DNA from: Akkermansiaceae bacterium
GTDB taxonomy: Bacteria; Verrucomicrobiota; Verrucomicrobiia; Verrucomicrobiales; Akkermansiaceae
Length of the DNA: 53,283 nucleotides
Assembly: GCA_025354565.1 (NCBI GenBank)
Contig: JANXMQ010000246.1
Span: 1 to 53,283 of the forward strand
Direction: 5' to 3'
The notes under the pieces were generated by a model. That model did no database searches. It was not told the DNA's origin and saw only the letters and a program-made list of their open reading frames with translations. How positions within the stretch are numbered: position 1 is the first letter of the stretch; the number at the start of each line of letters is the position of its first letter. The position numbers and the translations under genes were made by a program. Shown piece after piece: positions 15,799 to 24,553 of the stretch.

Positions 15799-16725
15799 TC
15801 ACAGCCACAATTTCAGAATGTATAACAGCCCCGTGGTGGTGAACATGCTGAACAGGGTGGTGTAATAGACGGCGGAGGTCGAAAACGAAACGTCACCACC
15901 GAACTCATGGGCGAGCATCGCGGTATTCACGGCGGTCGGTGCGGCGGCGGCGAGGATGAGCGATGCGGAGGTGTCTTTGGAAAAACCCATGAGGATGGCG
16001 AGTGGCAGCGCTAGCAATGGGGAAAGCACAAGCCGCAACGCAACGGCCGACCACATGGCGGCGCGGAACGGTGCGGGTTTGGTTTGGGACATTTGCACGC
16101 CCAGGGTGACCAGGGCGAAGCCGATGAGGCTGGATTGCAGGAGGTCGAGAGGTTGCCAGAGCCAAATGATTTCTTTGACCTGATAGTGGAACAGATTGCA
16201 GACCACGGCGGCGAGCATGGCGTAGATTGTCGGTTGGCGGAGCACTTTGGCGAGCGCAACGCGATGAGAGCCGGGGCTATCGCCATGCGCTTGGGCGAGG
16301 AACAGCCCGACCGTGTAGGTGGCGATGTTCACCGTCGCGAGGACGTAGATTTGCACCGCTGCGGCCTTGTGCCCGAAGGCGAGGGTGACGAGCGGCAGTC
16401 CGTAGTTGCCGCAATTGTAAAACATCGTGGCGAGCGAGAGCGATTGGCGTTGCCGGCCGGGCATTTTGAAAATCCGCGCGGCAACGGCGCTGCCTGCCCA
16501 CATCAACCCGATCATGCCCAGTGTGAACCCGATGATTTTCATGGCCTCGCTTCCGGCCAGTTCGGTGTCTAACACATGGGTGAAAATGAAGGCTGGCACC
16601 ATCAGATAGATGTTTAATTTCACCAAGCTTTCCAGATGGAGGTGAAATTTCCGGTCCAACAGCCAGCCCATGGCGACGATCAGGAAAATCGGCGCGCAGA
16701 CGTTGAGGAAGAGATGGAAAAACAC
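15799..16725 (-). CDS. AEC (auxin efflux carrier) family transporter
   Basis: A 308-residue membrane protein with about ten hydrophobic segments in two five-helix halves, the layout of PF03547 carriers. Typical features are FLNVCAPIFLIVAMGWLLDRK at the start, the MFYNCGNYGLPLVTLAFG helix near residues 101-118, and the repeat-like FALVTLGVQMSQ and APTAVNTAMLAHEFGGD stretches in the second half. Family members export or import organic acids such as malate; substrate unknown. Transcribed alone on the minus strand, with a palindromic element after its stop codon. Confidence 0.9.
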   Translation of the reverse strand: MFFHLFLNVCAPIFLIVAMGWLLDRKFHLHLESLVKLNIYLMVPAFIFTHVLDTELAGSEAMKIIGFTLGMIGLMWAGSAVAARIFKMPGRQRQSLSLATMFYNCGNYGLPLVTLAFGHKAAAVQIYVLATVNIATYTVGLFLAQAHGDSPGSHRVALAKVLRQPTIYAMLAAVVCNLFHYQVKEIIWLWQPLDLLQSSLIGFALVTLGVQMSQTKPAPFRAAMWSAVALRLVLSPLLALPLAILMGFSKDTSASLILAAAAPTAVNTAMLAHEFGGDVSFSTSAVYYTTLFSMFTTTGLLYILKLWL

Positions 16726-17004
16726 GGGCAGTGATCAACCATGCAAGCCATGAAGATGTCAACCCGCTCAAGTGCTGCGCTGGCTCATTCGCCGAGCGCG
16801 GACTGGGTGGTGAAATGCCCCACGCATTCGACGCTGGGTAGCGGCTCCGAACTGCAGTTGAGAAAAGTATATGCCATTTAGAATCAATTCCGATAGAGGA
16901 ACTGAGATAATTTTGCGATTCTTTCGGGGGATGAGGGAGGCGTGAGGCTTTTCCATGACCACACATCGGATGCCTGGCCATCCTTACTTCGTTGCCGCGT
17001 CCGA

Positions 17005-18000
17005 TCACTCAGGCAACGCAATCACCGGCGGTTTTCCGCCCCAGACAGGGTGCGATGGGTCCAGCAAGTCTTTTCCATTCAATATCACTCGTCCGGTTGT
17101 GCGGTCGATGGGCAGAGATTTAACGCTTTCGTCCGTCCATAAGATGACTGCCTTGCCATCGAAAGGTTTGGGGTCGAAGCGCGTGGTGCCTGGAATCAGC
17201 GGAGTGATGGCGAGCGGGCGGACGACCGAGTCCGAGGTGGCTCCATTCCCGATGTAGGCAAATCCGCACTCGCCCTTTTCCAAGGCGTGATTGTCATCCA
17301 TGATGCCATCGGGTTTATGAACGCCCGGAGTGTGGACATAGAATAGACTTTCCGCTGCGTCGGTCTCTGCGCGGATGAGTTGACGGAAGCGGTCATTGGC
17401 CGTGCTTCCGGTAATTTTTGCCGTATGGGTTTTATCGGCGACAGCTTGCGCGGTGGCGTCATCCGGGTAGCTACCGTATTCTTCTTTGAATACGTTGAGA
17501 ACCAAGCCAAGCTGTCGGGCATTGCCTACAGCCTCCGTTTGGTCGGCCTTCTTGCGCTGGCGGATGACTAGTGGAGCCGCTAACCCCGCGAGCATCGCAA
17601 TGCCGATGAAGAGAAAGCCACAATACCCCGTCACCAGTCCCGCGATGGCAAGTCCGGCTCCGGATTGCGTGCCTGCCGAGCGTTTGATCTTGCCCAATGA
17701 GAGGTGGCCACAAATGACCGCAGGAATGGCAGTGAGGCCAACGGTGAGGAATGCCAGAATCCCGAGAACCAGACTCCAGATCGCGAGGCCCGACGTGTGG
17801 GTGGCCGATGGAGCGGTGATCGGGGAGCCAGGTAAATTAGCGCCGAATCCCGGGACGGTGTGCAGTGGTTGCCAGCCTGCAGCTCCATCATACCACGCCA
17901 GATCTGATAGCTGATAGGTGCCGTTGGCTAGATTGGCACGAATCTGGTCTGCGCTGAACGGGCCGCATTGCTGGCCTTGGTGCTGGATGAAGATTTGCAT
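17005..18000 (-). CDS. GYF_2 + DUF4190 protein with a pseudopilin-like end
   Basis: I choose the ATG at 18000 (331 residues), because the 21 codons upstream read through repeat-like sequence. Residues 1-50 are a GYF_2 (DUF4339) domain (GPFSADQIRANLANG, WYDGAAGWQPL). About 75-155 is a DUF4190-type membrane region (LAIWSLVLGILAFL, ICGHLSLGKIKRS, GYCGFLFIGIAMLAGLAAPLV). The rest resembles the soluble part of type II secretion pseudopilins (RQRKKADQTEAVGNARQLGLVLNVF, YGSYPDD). Such fusions are typical of Verrucomicrobiota; role unknown, possibly envelope-associated. It ends in a beta-rich, Pro-rich tail. Confidence 0.8.
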   Translation of the reverse strand: MQIFIQHQGQQCGPFSADQIRANLANGTYQLSDLAWYDGAAGWQPLHTVPGFGANLPGSPITAPSATHTSGLAIWSLVLGILAFLTVGLTAIPAVICGHLSLGKIKRSAGTQSGAGLAIAGLVTGYCGFLFIGIAMLAGLAAPLVIRQRKKADQTEAVGNARQLGLVLNVFKEEYGSYPDDATAQAVADKTHTAKITGSTANDRFRQLIRAETDAAESLFYVHTPGVHKPDGIMDDNHALEKGECGFAYIGNGATSDSVVRPLAITPLIPGTTRFDPKPFDGKAVILWTDESVKSLPIDRTTGRVILNGKDLLDPSHPVWGGKPPVIALPE

Positions 18001-18032
18001 GATGGATAATGGCGATTTCAAATAGGACGGCC

Positions 18033-18341
18033 TCAGACTGCGGATCGCCCGAGGACGCCGCAAGGTGAAAGTCGCTGCGCCAGCGCCCCACCCCTAAACT
18101 GCGGGTTGGCGCGCAAGGGATGGAGGGCTGATGATAGAAGGAAGGCATCAGGAAACGAAGGCGGGTGTTTAGCTGGATTGAAGTGAGAGAGATACCATAT
18201 GAGCATCATGTTCGCGCTAATGATGAGAATAAATAAAGGCTGAACCCACCAGCGCCGGTTGCTGCGCGCTTGAGCATCGAGGATCGCTAGGAAAGGTTTC
18301 GGCTCATACCAAGTGAAACGCTTTTTCGGGAAGATGCTCAT
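18033..18341 (-). CDS. Small one-helix membrane protein, possibly truncated
   Basis: The first 70 of 102 residues look like a real protein: a basic start (MSIFPKKRFTWYEPKPF), one transmembrane helix (WVQPLFILIISANMMLIWYL) and NPAKHPPSFPDAF. The remaining 30 residues (RANPQFRGGALAQRLSPCG) are encoded by a GC-rich stretch with internal symmetry (CGCTG-CGC-CAGCG) and read like non-coding sequence. The gene may thus be a longer membrane protein cut off by a repeat or deletion. No family recognised. Confidence 0.4.
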   Translation of the reverse strand: MSIFPKKRFTWYEPKPFLAILDAQARSNRRWWVQPLFILIISANMMLIWYLSHFNPAKHPPSFPDAFLLSSALHPLRANPQFRGGALAQRLSPCGVLGRSAV

Positions 18342-18425
18342 GAGTAGCGTGAAGGCGAATGTTCTAACACGATTGAAGATTTATGTGTCAGACTTCTGCC
18401 ATCGCTTGCTCGGATTGGTTAGCCG

Positions 18426-19916
18426 TCAGGCCAAGACGCCGGTGATGACTTTCGTGCCGGGTTTGGTGATGTTCGTGAGGCGCTGCGGGGCACCGTTAGA
18501 GAGGTAAGTGAGTTTCTCGTGATCGAAGCCCATGAGGTGCATCATGGTGCCGTGGAGGTCGTGGAGGGAAACTTTGTCGATCATGGAGGCGTAGCCGATG
18601 GGGTCGGTCTCGCCGTAGGAAATGCCGGGTTTCGCGCCGCCGCCGGCCATCCAGACGGTGAAGGCACCGGGGTTGTGGTCGCGGCCGATGAAGGCATTGA
18701 CGCCGCCGCCGCGGTTTTCGAGCATGGGAGTGCGGCCGAATTCGCCGCCCCAGACGACGAGCGTGTCATCGAGCAGACCGCGTTGTTTGAGGTCTTTTAA
18801 GAGGGCGGTCATCGGCTGATCCACTTCCTTGCAGCGATCCATGAAGCCCTTGTTGAGTGCCTCGCTGGCGCTGGCCCCGTGGGAGTCCCAGCCCCAGTGG
18901 AAGAGTTGGATGTAGCGGACGCCGCGCTCGGCGAGGCGGCGGGCGAGCAGGCAGTTGTTAGCGAACGATTCCTTGCCGGGCTGCGTGCCGTACATTTCGT
19001 GAGTGGCGGGGGATTCTTGTTTCAGATCGAAGGCGTCGGTGGCGCTCATTTGCATCCGGTAGGCCATCTCGTATTGGGCAATGCGGGTGACGGTTTCCGC
19101 ATCGCCGGTGTCCTCGGCGATCTGTTGGTTCAGGCGGTCCAGGCTATCGAGTGAGCGGCGGCGGAGGTCGCGGGAGATGCCGGGCGGGTTGTCCAGATAG
19201 AGGACGGGTTCGCCTTGGGAGCGGCATTGCACGCCCTGATAGACAGACGGCAGGTAACCGGACCCCCACACGGATTTTCCGGCATCCGGATTTTTTCCGC
19301 CAGATGTTAGAACGATGAAGCCGGGGAGATTTTGGTTTTCCGTGCCGAGTCCGTAAGTGGCCCACGCGCCGATGGAGGGTGCGCCGAGATTCTGGGTGCC
19401 GGTGTGGACGAGCAGTTGGGCGGGTCCGTGGTTGAACTGGTCCGTGTACATCGACTTGATGAAACACACGTCATCCACCATCGTGGAAAAGTGCGGCAGG
19501 CGGTCCGAGAGCCAGGCACCGGACTGGCCGTATTGTTTGAAAGGATACTGCGGGCCAAGCATTTTCGGGATGCCTTGGATAAAGGCGAACTGCTTGCCTG
19601 CTAGAAATTCCTGCGGGCAGTCCTGGCCATTGAGCTTTTGGAGTTCGGGTTTGTAATCGAACAATTCATGCTGCGACGGGGCACCGGCCATGTGCAGATA
19701 GATCACGCGTTTCGCCTTGGCGGCGAAGTGGGGCGAGGCCGATGCCAGTGGATTCGCTGGATCTTTTTTCAAGGCCGTGGAAGTCCCCCAAGCGCGGCCA
19801 GTGGCGCCAGCGAGCCACATCGCGCCGAGGCCGGTGCTGCACTTCGAGAGGAAATGGCGGCGTGTTAGATGTTCCAGATGGGAATGCTGGAGCCGGGCGA
19901 AATGGTCGGGGTGCAT
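18426..19916 (-). CDS. DUF1501 protein with Tat-type signal (copy 1)
   Basis: The start is set at ATG 19916, five bases after the stop of the DUF1553 gene, giving 496 residues; an upstream open frame in the same phase is a shadow of that gene. The N-terminus carries a twin-arginine motif (LTRRHFLSKCSTGLGAMWLAGA). The body is DUF1501 (PF07394), a sulfatase/alkaline-phosphatase-like fold: [88 protein letters not shown] and LHDLHGTMMHLMG. Function of the family is unknown; it is nearly always next to DUF1549/DUF1553 genes, as here. Confidence 0.93.
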   Translation of the reverse strand: MHPDHFARLQHSHLEHLTRRHFLSKCSTGLGAMWLAGATGRAWGTSTALKKDPANPLASASPHFAAKAKRVIYLHMAGAPSQHELFDYKPELQKLNGQDCPQEFLAGKQFAFIQGIPKMLGPQYPFKQYGQSGAWLSDRLPHFSTMVDDVCFIKSMYTDQFNHGPAQLLVHTGTQNLGAPSIGAWATYGLGTENQNLPGFIVLTSGGKNPDAGKSVWGSGYLPSVYQGVQCRSQGEPVLYLDNPPGISRDLRRRSLDSLDRLNQQIAEDTGDAETVTRIAQYEMAYRMQMSATDAFDLKQESPATHEMYGTQPGKESFANNCLLARRLAERGVRYIQLFHWGWDSHGASASEALNKGFMDRCKEVDQPMTALLKDLKQRGLLDDTLVVWGGEFGRTPMLENRGGGVNAFIGRDHNPGAFTVWMAGGGAKPGISYGETDPIGYASMIDKVSLHDLHGTMMHLMGFDHEKLTYLSNGAPQRLTNITKPGTKVITGVLA

Positions 19917-19921
19917 GGTGT

Positions 19922-22759
19922 CTAACGGTTGAAGGCGGAATCCAGATTTAGGATGGTGTTCGCGACGAGCACCAACGCAGCGGCGGCGGGCGTTTCCCCA
20001 AGTTTCGCGGACTCGGCCGGGGTTTGCTGATAGTCGGCGGTGGCGGCGGCATGCAAGGCGGTGAGTTCCGCAAGCGTGGCAGGGGAGGGAGCCTGCTGGG
20101 TGGCCAGCGTGATGCCGAATGCGAGCTGGGCTGGAAGCTCGGCACCAGCGGCGGCCATGCGTTTCGCAAAACTCTGCGCGGCCTCGATGTGTGCCGGGTC
20201 GTTGAGCGTGACGAGCGCCTGCAACGGGGTGTTGCTGACGATGCGGCGGGCGCTGCAAAGATCGCGGCTCGGCGAGTCGAACATGAGGAAGCCCGGAAAA
20301 CCACTGGTCCGCTTGCTATACGTGTAAATGCCCCGGCGGTAGCGGTCCTCACCCTGCGATGTTTTCCATTTCGCACCGCTGTAAACCGAACTCCAGACGC
20401 CATCGGGCTGTGGCGGATAGACGGGTGGTCCGTGCATTTTCGGTGAGAGTAATCCAGCGACGGCAAGTGCCTGGTCGCGGACCATTTCGGCGGACAGACG
20501 ATTGCGTGGGCCGCGGGCTAACAGCCGGTTGTTCGGATCACGGTTGATCAATTCCTTGGTCGCACGGTGGGACTGCCGGTAGGTCGAGGATAGCACAATT
20601 TCCCGCAGCATTGACTTCACCGACCAGTGGTATTGGTTCTCGAAGCGGAGGGCGAGGTGATCCAGCAATTCCGGGTGGCTTGGCGGTGTGCCGGAGGTGC
20701 CGAAATCCTCTGCCGTCTGCACGATGCCGATGCCGAATAGCTCGCCCCACAAGCGGTTCACCATCACGCGGGCCGTCAGCGGGTTGCTTGGGCTGGCGAT
20801 CCAGCGGGCCATGTCGAGTCGGGTCATTCCCGATTTAGGGGCATTGCCAGCTAGCAATTTCGGCACTCCGGGCGTGACGACGTTCTCCTTGGCGAGGCGA
20901 TTTCCCCTAGCAAAAACGCGGGTCTCGCGGGCGGCACGCTGGATCATCACCGGCACCATCGTGCCCTTGATCGCGCCGTATTGCCCGGCCATTTCTCCGC
21001 GCGATTTCCAAGTGGCGGCACGTTGCGGGTCGGTGATCAGGGTGGTCCATTCGGGACGGTTAGAAACGTCGATGGCGAAGCGTCGCACTGGCACCGCTTG
21101 GCTGCCAGCCGTCTCGGCACTATGGGCCAAGGAAATTTCCAAGCGTGAGCCGGGTGCTGGTTCGATCTTGTTAGCAGGTACAAACACCGACCAGCGCGGG
21201 CCTTCGAGTTTTGGGAAACCGCCGACATTGCCGTTAGGTCCCGGTTCGAAAAAATCGCCGAGGTGATCGACAAAGACTTCTTTCATTGCAACGGGCGTTG
21301 ATGCTCCCGCCGGGTCGATCAGATTTACTTGGAATTTCGAGACCAGCGAGCCGCGTTCCGGCCATTTTTTCGGGTCGTCATTTTCTGGTAGAATTTTCAA
21401 TCTGACCGCGGTGAAGGTGAGAGCCGGGCCGATGACCTTTTGGATGCAGCGCCTCGGCAGGGTGCCTTGGCTGCGGATCGTGCCGTCGGCGGACATTGCC
21501 AGCGTACCGTGGCTGGGGGCGAAGGCATCCGGGGTGAAGGGCCGCCAATCCGTGGTGGATTCCGCAAGCGCGTGGCCATCGGCGTTGAGTTGTTCGCGGA
21601 GGACGCTCAATTGAATTTCCAAGCGCGAAGCTTCGGCGGCTTTGGCGGGGTCATCCGGCACTTTCATGTGGGGAAAATCCTCGTCCAGATCGCAATCTTC
21701 GCTGCTGTTGAAGAAGGCGAGAAACTGATAGAACTCGTCGTGCTCGATGGGATCGTAGGGATGCGAATGGCATTGCACGCAGCCGAAAGTGGTGGCCTGC
21801 CAGGTGGTCCAAGTGGTGCTCGTGCGGTCGATCACGGCGGCGAGGCGGTATTCCTCGTCGTCGGTGCCGCCCTCGGTGTTTGTTTGCGTGTTGCGATGGA
21901 AGGCGGTGGCCAGGCGTTGGTCGGCGGTGGCGTTTGGCAGCAGATCCCCGGCGAGTTGCTCGATGGTGAATTCGTCATAAGGCATGTCCGCATTGAAGGC
22001 GCGGATCACCCAATCGCGGAAAGGCCAGATGTCGCGTTCCGGGTCTTTTTCGTAGCCAAAGGTGTCTGAGTAGCGGGCGAGGTCCAGCCAGACGGCGGCC
22101 CAGCGTTCGCCGAAATGCGGTGAGCCTAACAAGCGGTCCACCACCGCAGCGCGAGCGGCAGCGGGGTCCTTCACCACCGCGTCCTGATAGGCGGTTAGAT
22201 CCTCAGGCAAAGGTGGCAGACCGGTGAGATCGAAGGATACCCGGCGCAACCACTCGGCAGGTGCAGCTTCGGGTGAGGGCTTGAGTTTTTCGCGGTCGAG
22301 GCGTTGTAAAATATAGCGATCGAGCGGTGCGCTCGGCCATTTTTCATTGGAAATTGTTGCCACCGCCGACTCCTTAGGCGGGACGAACGACCAGTGGTTC
22401 TGCCACTCCGCGCCTTGGGCGATCCAGCGCTCGATCAGCGCGATGTCCGCGGCCGGGAGCGGTGGTTCCTGCTTCGGTTTCGGCATTACTTCATCGGGAT
22501 CGTCGCTGCGTAGGCGGCGCAGCATTTCCGATTCTGCAGGCTTGCCGGGGACGATAGGGATCTTCCCGGACTTGCCAGGAGCCAGCGCTTTTTCCCGATA
22601 GATGAAGGAAATTTTCCCCGCCTCCTTCACGCCGCCGTGGCAGGTGGTGCAGTGTTTCGTGAGGATCGGGCGGATGTCGCGATTGAAATCCACGCGCTCC
22701 TCGCTCAGCGCCACGGCTGCGGATGTGACGGCTAGAAATAGGCAGAGCGGGCGGATCAT
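19922..22759 (-). CDS. DUF1549/DUF1553 cytochrome-like protein (copy 1)
   Basis: About 945 residues from the ATG at 22759, chosen because MIRPLCLFLAVTSAAVALS is a good signal peptide (an ATG four codons earlier is possible). Order: PSCyt1-type domain with C37-TT-C40-H41 in ILTKHCTTCHG, DUF1549 (about 140-345; FGERWAAVWLDLARYSDTFG, FNADMPYDEFTIEQLAGDLLP, GCVQCHSHPYDP), a middle beta domain, and DUF1553 (about 660-910; [53 protein letters not shown]). CxxCH suggests covalent haem and a role in extracytoplasmic redox. It forms an operon with the DUF1501 gene; catabolic substrates are unknown. Confidence 0.93.
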   Translation of the reverse strand: MIRPLCLFLAVTSAAVALSEERVDFNRDIRPILTKHCTTCHGGVKEAGKISFIYREKALAPGKSGKIPIVPGKPAESEMLRRLRSDDPDEVMPKPKQEPPLPAADIALIERWIAQGAEWQNHWSFVPPKESAVATISNEKWPSAPLDRYILQRLDREKLKPSPEAAPAEWLRRVSFDLTGLPPLPEDLTAYQDAVVKDPAAARAAVVDRLLGSPHFGERWAAVWLDLARYSDTFGYEKDPERDIWPFRDWVIRAFNADMPYDEFTIEQLAGDLLPNATADQRLATAFHRNTQTNTEGGTDDEEYRLAAVIDRTSTTWTTWQATTFGCVQCHSHPYDPIEHDEFYQFLAFFNSSEDCDLDEDFPHMKVPDDPAKAAEASRLEIQLSVLREQLNADGHALAESTTDWRPFTPDAFAPSHGTLAMSADGTIRSQGTLPRRCIQKVIGPALTFTAVRLKILPENDDPKKWPERGSLVSKFQVNLIDPAGASTPVAMKEVFVDHLGDFFEPGPNGNVGGFPKLEGPRWSVFVPANKIEPAPGSRLEISLAHSAETAGSQAVPVRRFAIDVSNRPEWTTLITDPQRAATWKSRGEMAGQYGAIKGTMVPVMIQRAARETRVFARGNRLAKENVVTPGVPKLLAGNAPKSGMTRLDMARWIASPSNPLTARVMVNRLWGELFGIGIVQTAEDFGTSGTPPSHPELLDHLALRFENQYHWSVKSMLREIVLSSTYRQSHRATKELINRDPNNRLLARGPRNRLSAEMVRDQALAVAGLLSPKMHGPPVYPPQPDGVWSSVYSGAKWKTSQGEDRYRRGIYTYSKRTSGFPGFLMFDSPSRDLCSARRIVSNTPLQALVTLNDPAHIEAAQSFAKRMAAAGAELPAQLAFGITLATQQAPSPATLAELTALHAAATADYQQTPAESAKLGETPAAAALVLVANTILNLDSAFNR

Positions 22760-22896
22760 CGGATTGACCAAAGCATACGGCAGCCGGGCCGGAATGCTAT
22801 CACGGATCGCAGTGCCGCCGTCATGCCAGGGGCATCATCGTTTCCGTAAAAATGGGTCTGTGTTCGCTTGGTGCGCGGGGCGTGGTGATGGCATGG

Positions 22897-23305
22897 TTAT
22901 TTCGACAGCTTCACCATTTTCTTGCCCATGGCCTCGCCGATGAGCAGGTAGGACTCGGCGCTGTTTCGATAGAAATACCCATGGCCACCGGGCGTTTTCT
23001 CTGGCGGGAAAAAGCACGGTAGGGTTTCCACGGAAGCGACGTTGCCCGTGAAGGCAGGGTATTTGGCGGGATCGCCCACGGCCATCTGCGCGTCGCGGAC
23101 TTTGCTGATGTTAGAGTTCACCCATTAGACGGATTGGCCGAAGGCCGCGACGACGAAAGGTAGAACGGGCTTCGCGAACTCGCGGCGCACGTCATGGATT
23201 AAACCTGCTACGTTCTTTTCATAGGCGGCGGCGAAGGCGCCTGACTCGGCGTCGGCGATGCCTTGAAACCAGACGAAGCCGGCGATTTCCGGTGGCCACT
23301 GCCAA
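22897..23305 (-). pseudogene. Sialate O-acetylesterase (SASA) remnant with a stop codon
   Basis: In one minus-strand frame, IAGFVWFQGIADAESGAFAA...YEKNVAGLIHDVRREF...PFVVAAFGQSV runs to TAA at 23125-23127 and continues in the same frame through SNISKVRDAQMAVGDPAKYP, FFPPEKTPGGHGYFYRNSAE and YLLIGEAMGKKMVKL to TAA at 22897. This is the C-terminal half of PF03629 esterases. The N-terminal half with the catalytic serine (GQSN) is missing. It is a dead fragment. Confidence 0.8.
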
Positions 23306-23586
23306 CGAGATAGCCGCTGGGACAGTAGCCCGGTTGTGCGGCGCGTCGTACGCTGGGTGAATAACATCTCACGCGGGAAAGAAGATCGTCGGCAGACCTT
23401 GTTCGATAGGGATTTCGTAGCGGGCGGTACCATCGGTCCGGCACCAGGCGTGCGGTGAGGTGGTTCGCTGCGATTGGTTTGAATGCGCTGTTGCAAAGCC
23501 AGCGATGCGTTTCGACCGCGCTCATGCGGCAGCGCCTGAGAGGGATCGTCATCGAATTGCCGAATCCGACGGGCAGATCACCGATT
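23306..23586. other. Mosaic of gene debris upstream of the SASA remnant
   Basis: No intact gene. On the minus strand one frame encodes RTDGTARYEIPIEQGLPTIF followed by FPA and a stop, which looks protein-like but belongs to a different frame from the SASA piece. Other frames give only Arg-rich shadows. I read it as a rearranged or frameshifted 5' part of the same or another gene. Confidence 0.4.
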
Positions 23587-24438
23587 TCACGGGATTAGAA
23601 AATCTCGGATGACCGCCATGTGCTGCATGTTCGGCACGCCACTGTCGGCTTTCTGCACAGGGGTAACTTGATCTAACGGCTCGAATTCCCGGCTGTCAAA
23701 CACCAGTCCGTGCGGGAACTCCGCACCAGCTAGTTTCACCGGAACGGTTGTCTTATCCAGCGGATCGCTGGCGAGGACCCAGTCGTAAGGCCGGTTGCGC
23801 GGGGCGTTGGTGAAAATCACGCCATGCCCGTCAGCAGGAGGATTTTTTGGGATCACCACGGCTTGTGCGAGTTCCTTGAAACAGGGTTCGTTGGTGGCAC
23901 GAGCATTGAAATCCCCGCCGATCAGCAGCATGGCCTTTGTGGGCACATGGGCGGCGACGAATTTCGCGAGGGCGGCGGTCTCCGTGGTGCGGGAGGTTTC
24001 TCCTTTCGAATGCAAGTGCACGCAGACCACCCAGAGGTCGCCTTTGGTCGGCAGGCGAAGCTGCGCCCAAACGAATTTTCGGTTCGTTAGTTCCGGATCC
24101 TCCCATGTTCCCGAGGCCACGATGGGAAAGCGGGAAATGACGCCGTTCGGGATTTGCGCACCCTCCTCGCGCATGAAGGCGTAGTCCTCGCCCAGCGCCC
24201 CGTTGAGCCACTGGCGCGCCGGCACGGAGGTGTTGAACTCTTGGATCATTACGATATCCGGCTTCAGGGCTTTGAGGACGCGAGCACCCGCGCCTTCCGG
24301 GTTGCTGTGATTGCCATTGTCAGGCGAGTAAGACTGCTGCCGGTCAGATGTTAGATTGGCGGCGATGGCGCGGATCGCGAGCGGCTCGGTGTAAGCCAGT
24401 CCAGGGACGAGAAAAATCAACAAGACGATCCGGAACAT
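23587..24438 (-). CDS. Secreted endonuclease/exonuclease/phosphatase-family protein
   Basis: The start is set at ATG 24438, giving a signal peptide (MFRIVLLIFLVPGLAYTEP) and 283 residues; 64 more codons upstream are open but lack coding character. EEP-fold motifs are present: AANLTSD, PDIVMIQEFN (metal-binding E), WVVCVHLHSKG, LLIGGDFNAR and RPYDWVLAS. The final motif reads NMQHMAVIRDF, so the usual SDH aspartate is replaced by Gln next to the histidine, which may affect catalysis or be normal in this subfamily. Likely an exported phosphodiesterase or nuclease. Confidence 0.82.
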   Translation of the reverse strand: MFRIVLLIFLVPGLAYTEPLAIRAIAANLTSDRQQSYSPDNGNHSNPEGAGARVLKALKPDIVMIQEFNTSVPARQWLNGALGEDYAFMREEGAQIPNGVISRFPIVASGTWEDPELTNRKFVWAQLRLPTKGDLWVVCVHLHSKGETSRTTETAALAKFVAAHVPTKAMLLIGGDFNARATNEPCFKELAQAVVIPKNPPADGHGVIFTNAPRNRPYDWVLASDPLDKTTVPVKLAGAEFPHGLVFDSREFEPLDQVTPVQKADSGVPNMQHMAVIRDFLIP

Positions 24439-24486
24439 GTGCGAATCATGATCTATCCAAGACCACAGGCGAGCGCATTTCGCCAA

Positions 24487-24523
24487 TAAAAAAATCCCGC
24501 CAGTAGCAGTGCCACTGACGGGA
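24487..24523 (-). terminator. Intrinsic terminator after the TIGR04073 gene
   Basis: On the minus strand CCCGTCAGTGGC and GCTACTGGCGGG pair (two mismatched positions) around a short loop and are followed by a run of T residues. It lies about 30 bases after the stop codon at 24554 and before the endonuclease/exonuclease/phosphatase gene. Confidence 0.8.
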
Positions 24524-24553
24524 AAAATGGATCGGACCAGTCGAGGTAACTGC

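Noticed and set aside
19917-20258. Extended N-terminus of the first DUF1501 protein
   Set aside because: The extra 114 codons are an Arg/His-rich shadow of the DUF1553 gene; the ATG at 19916 gives a Tat signal.
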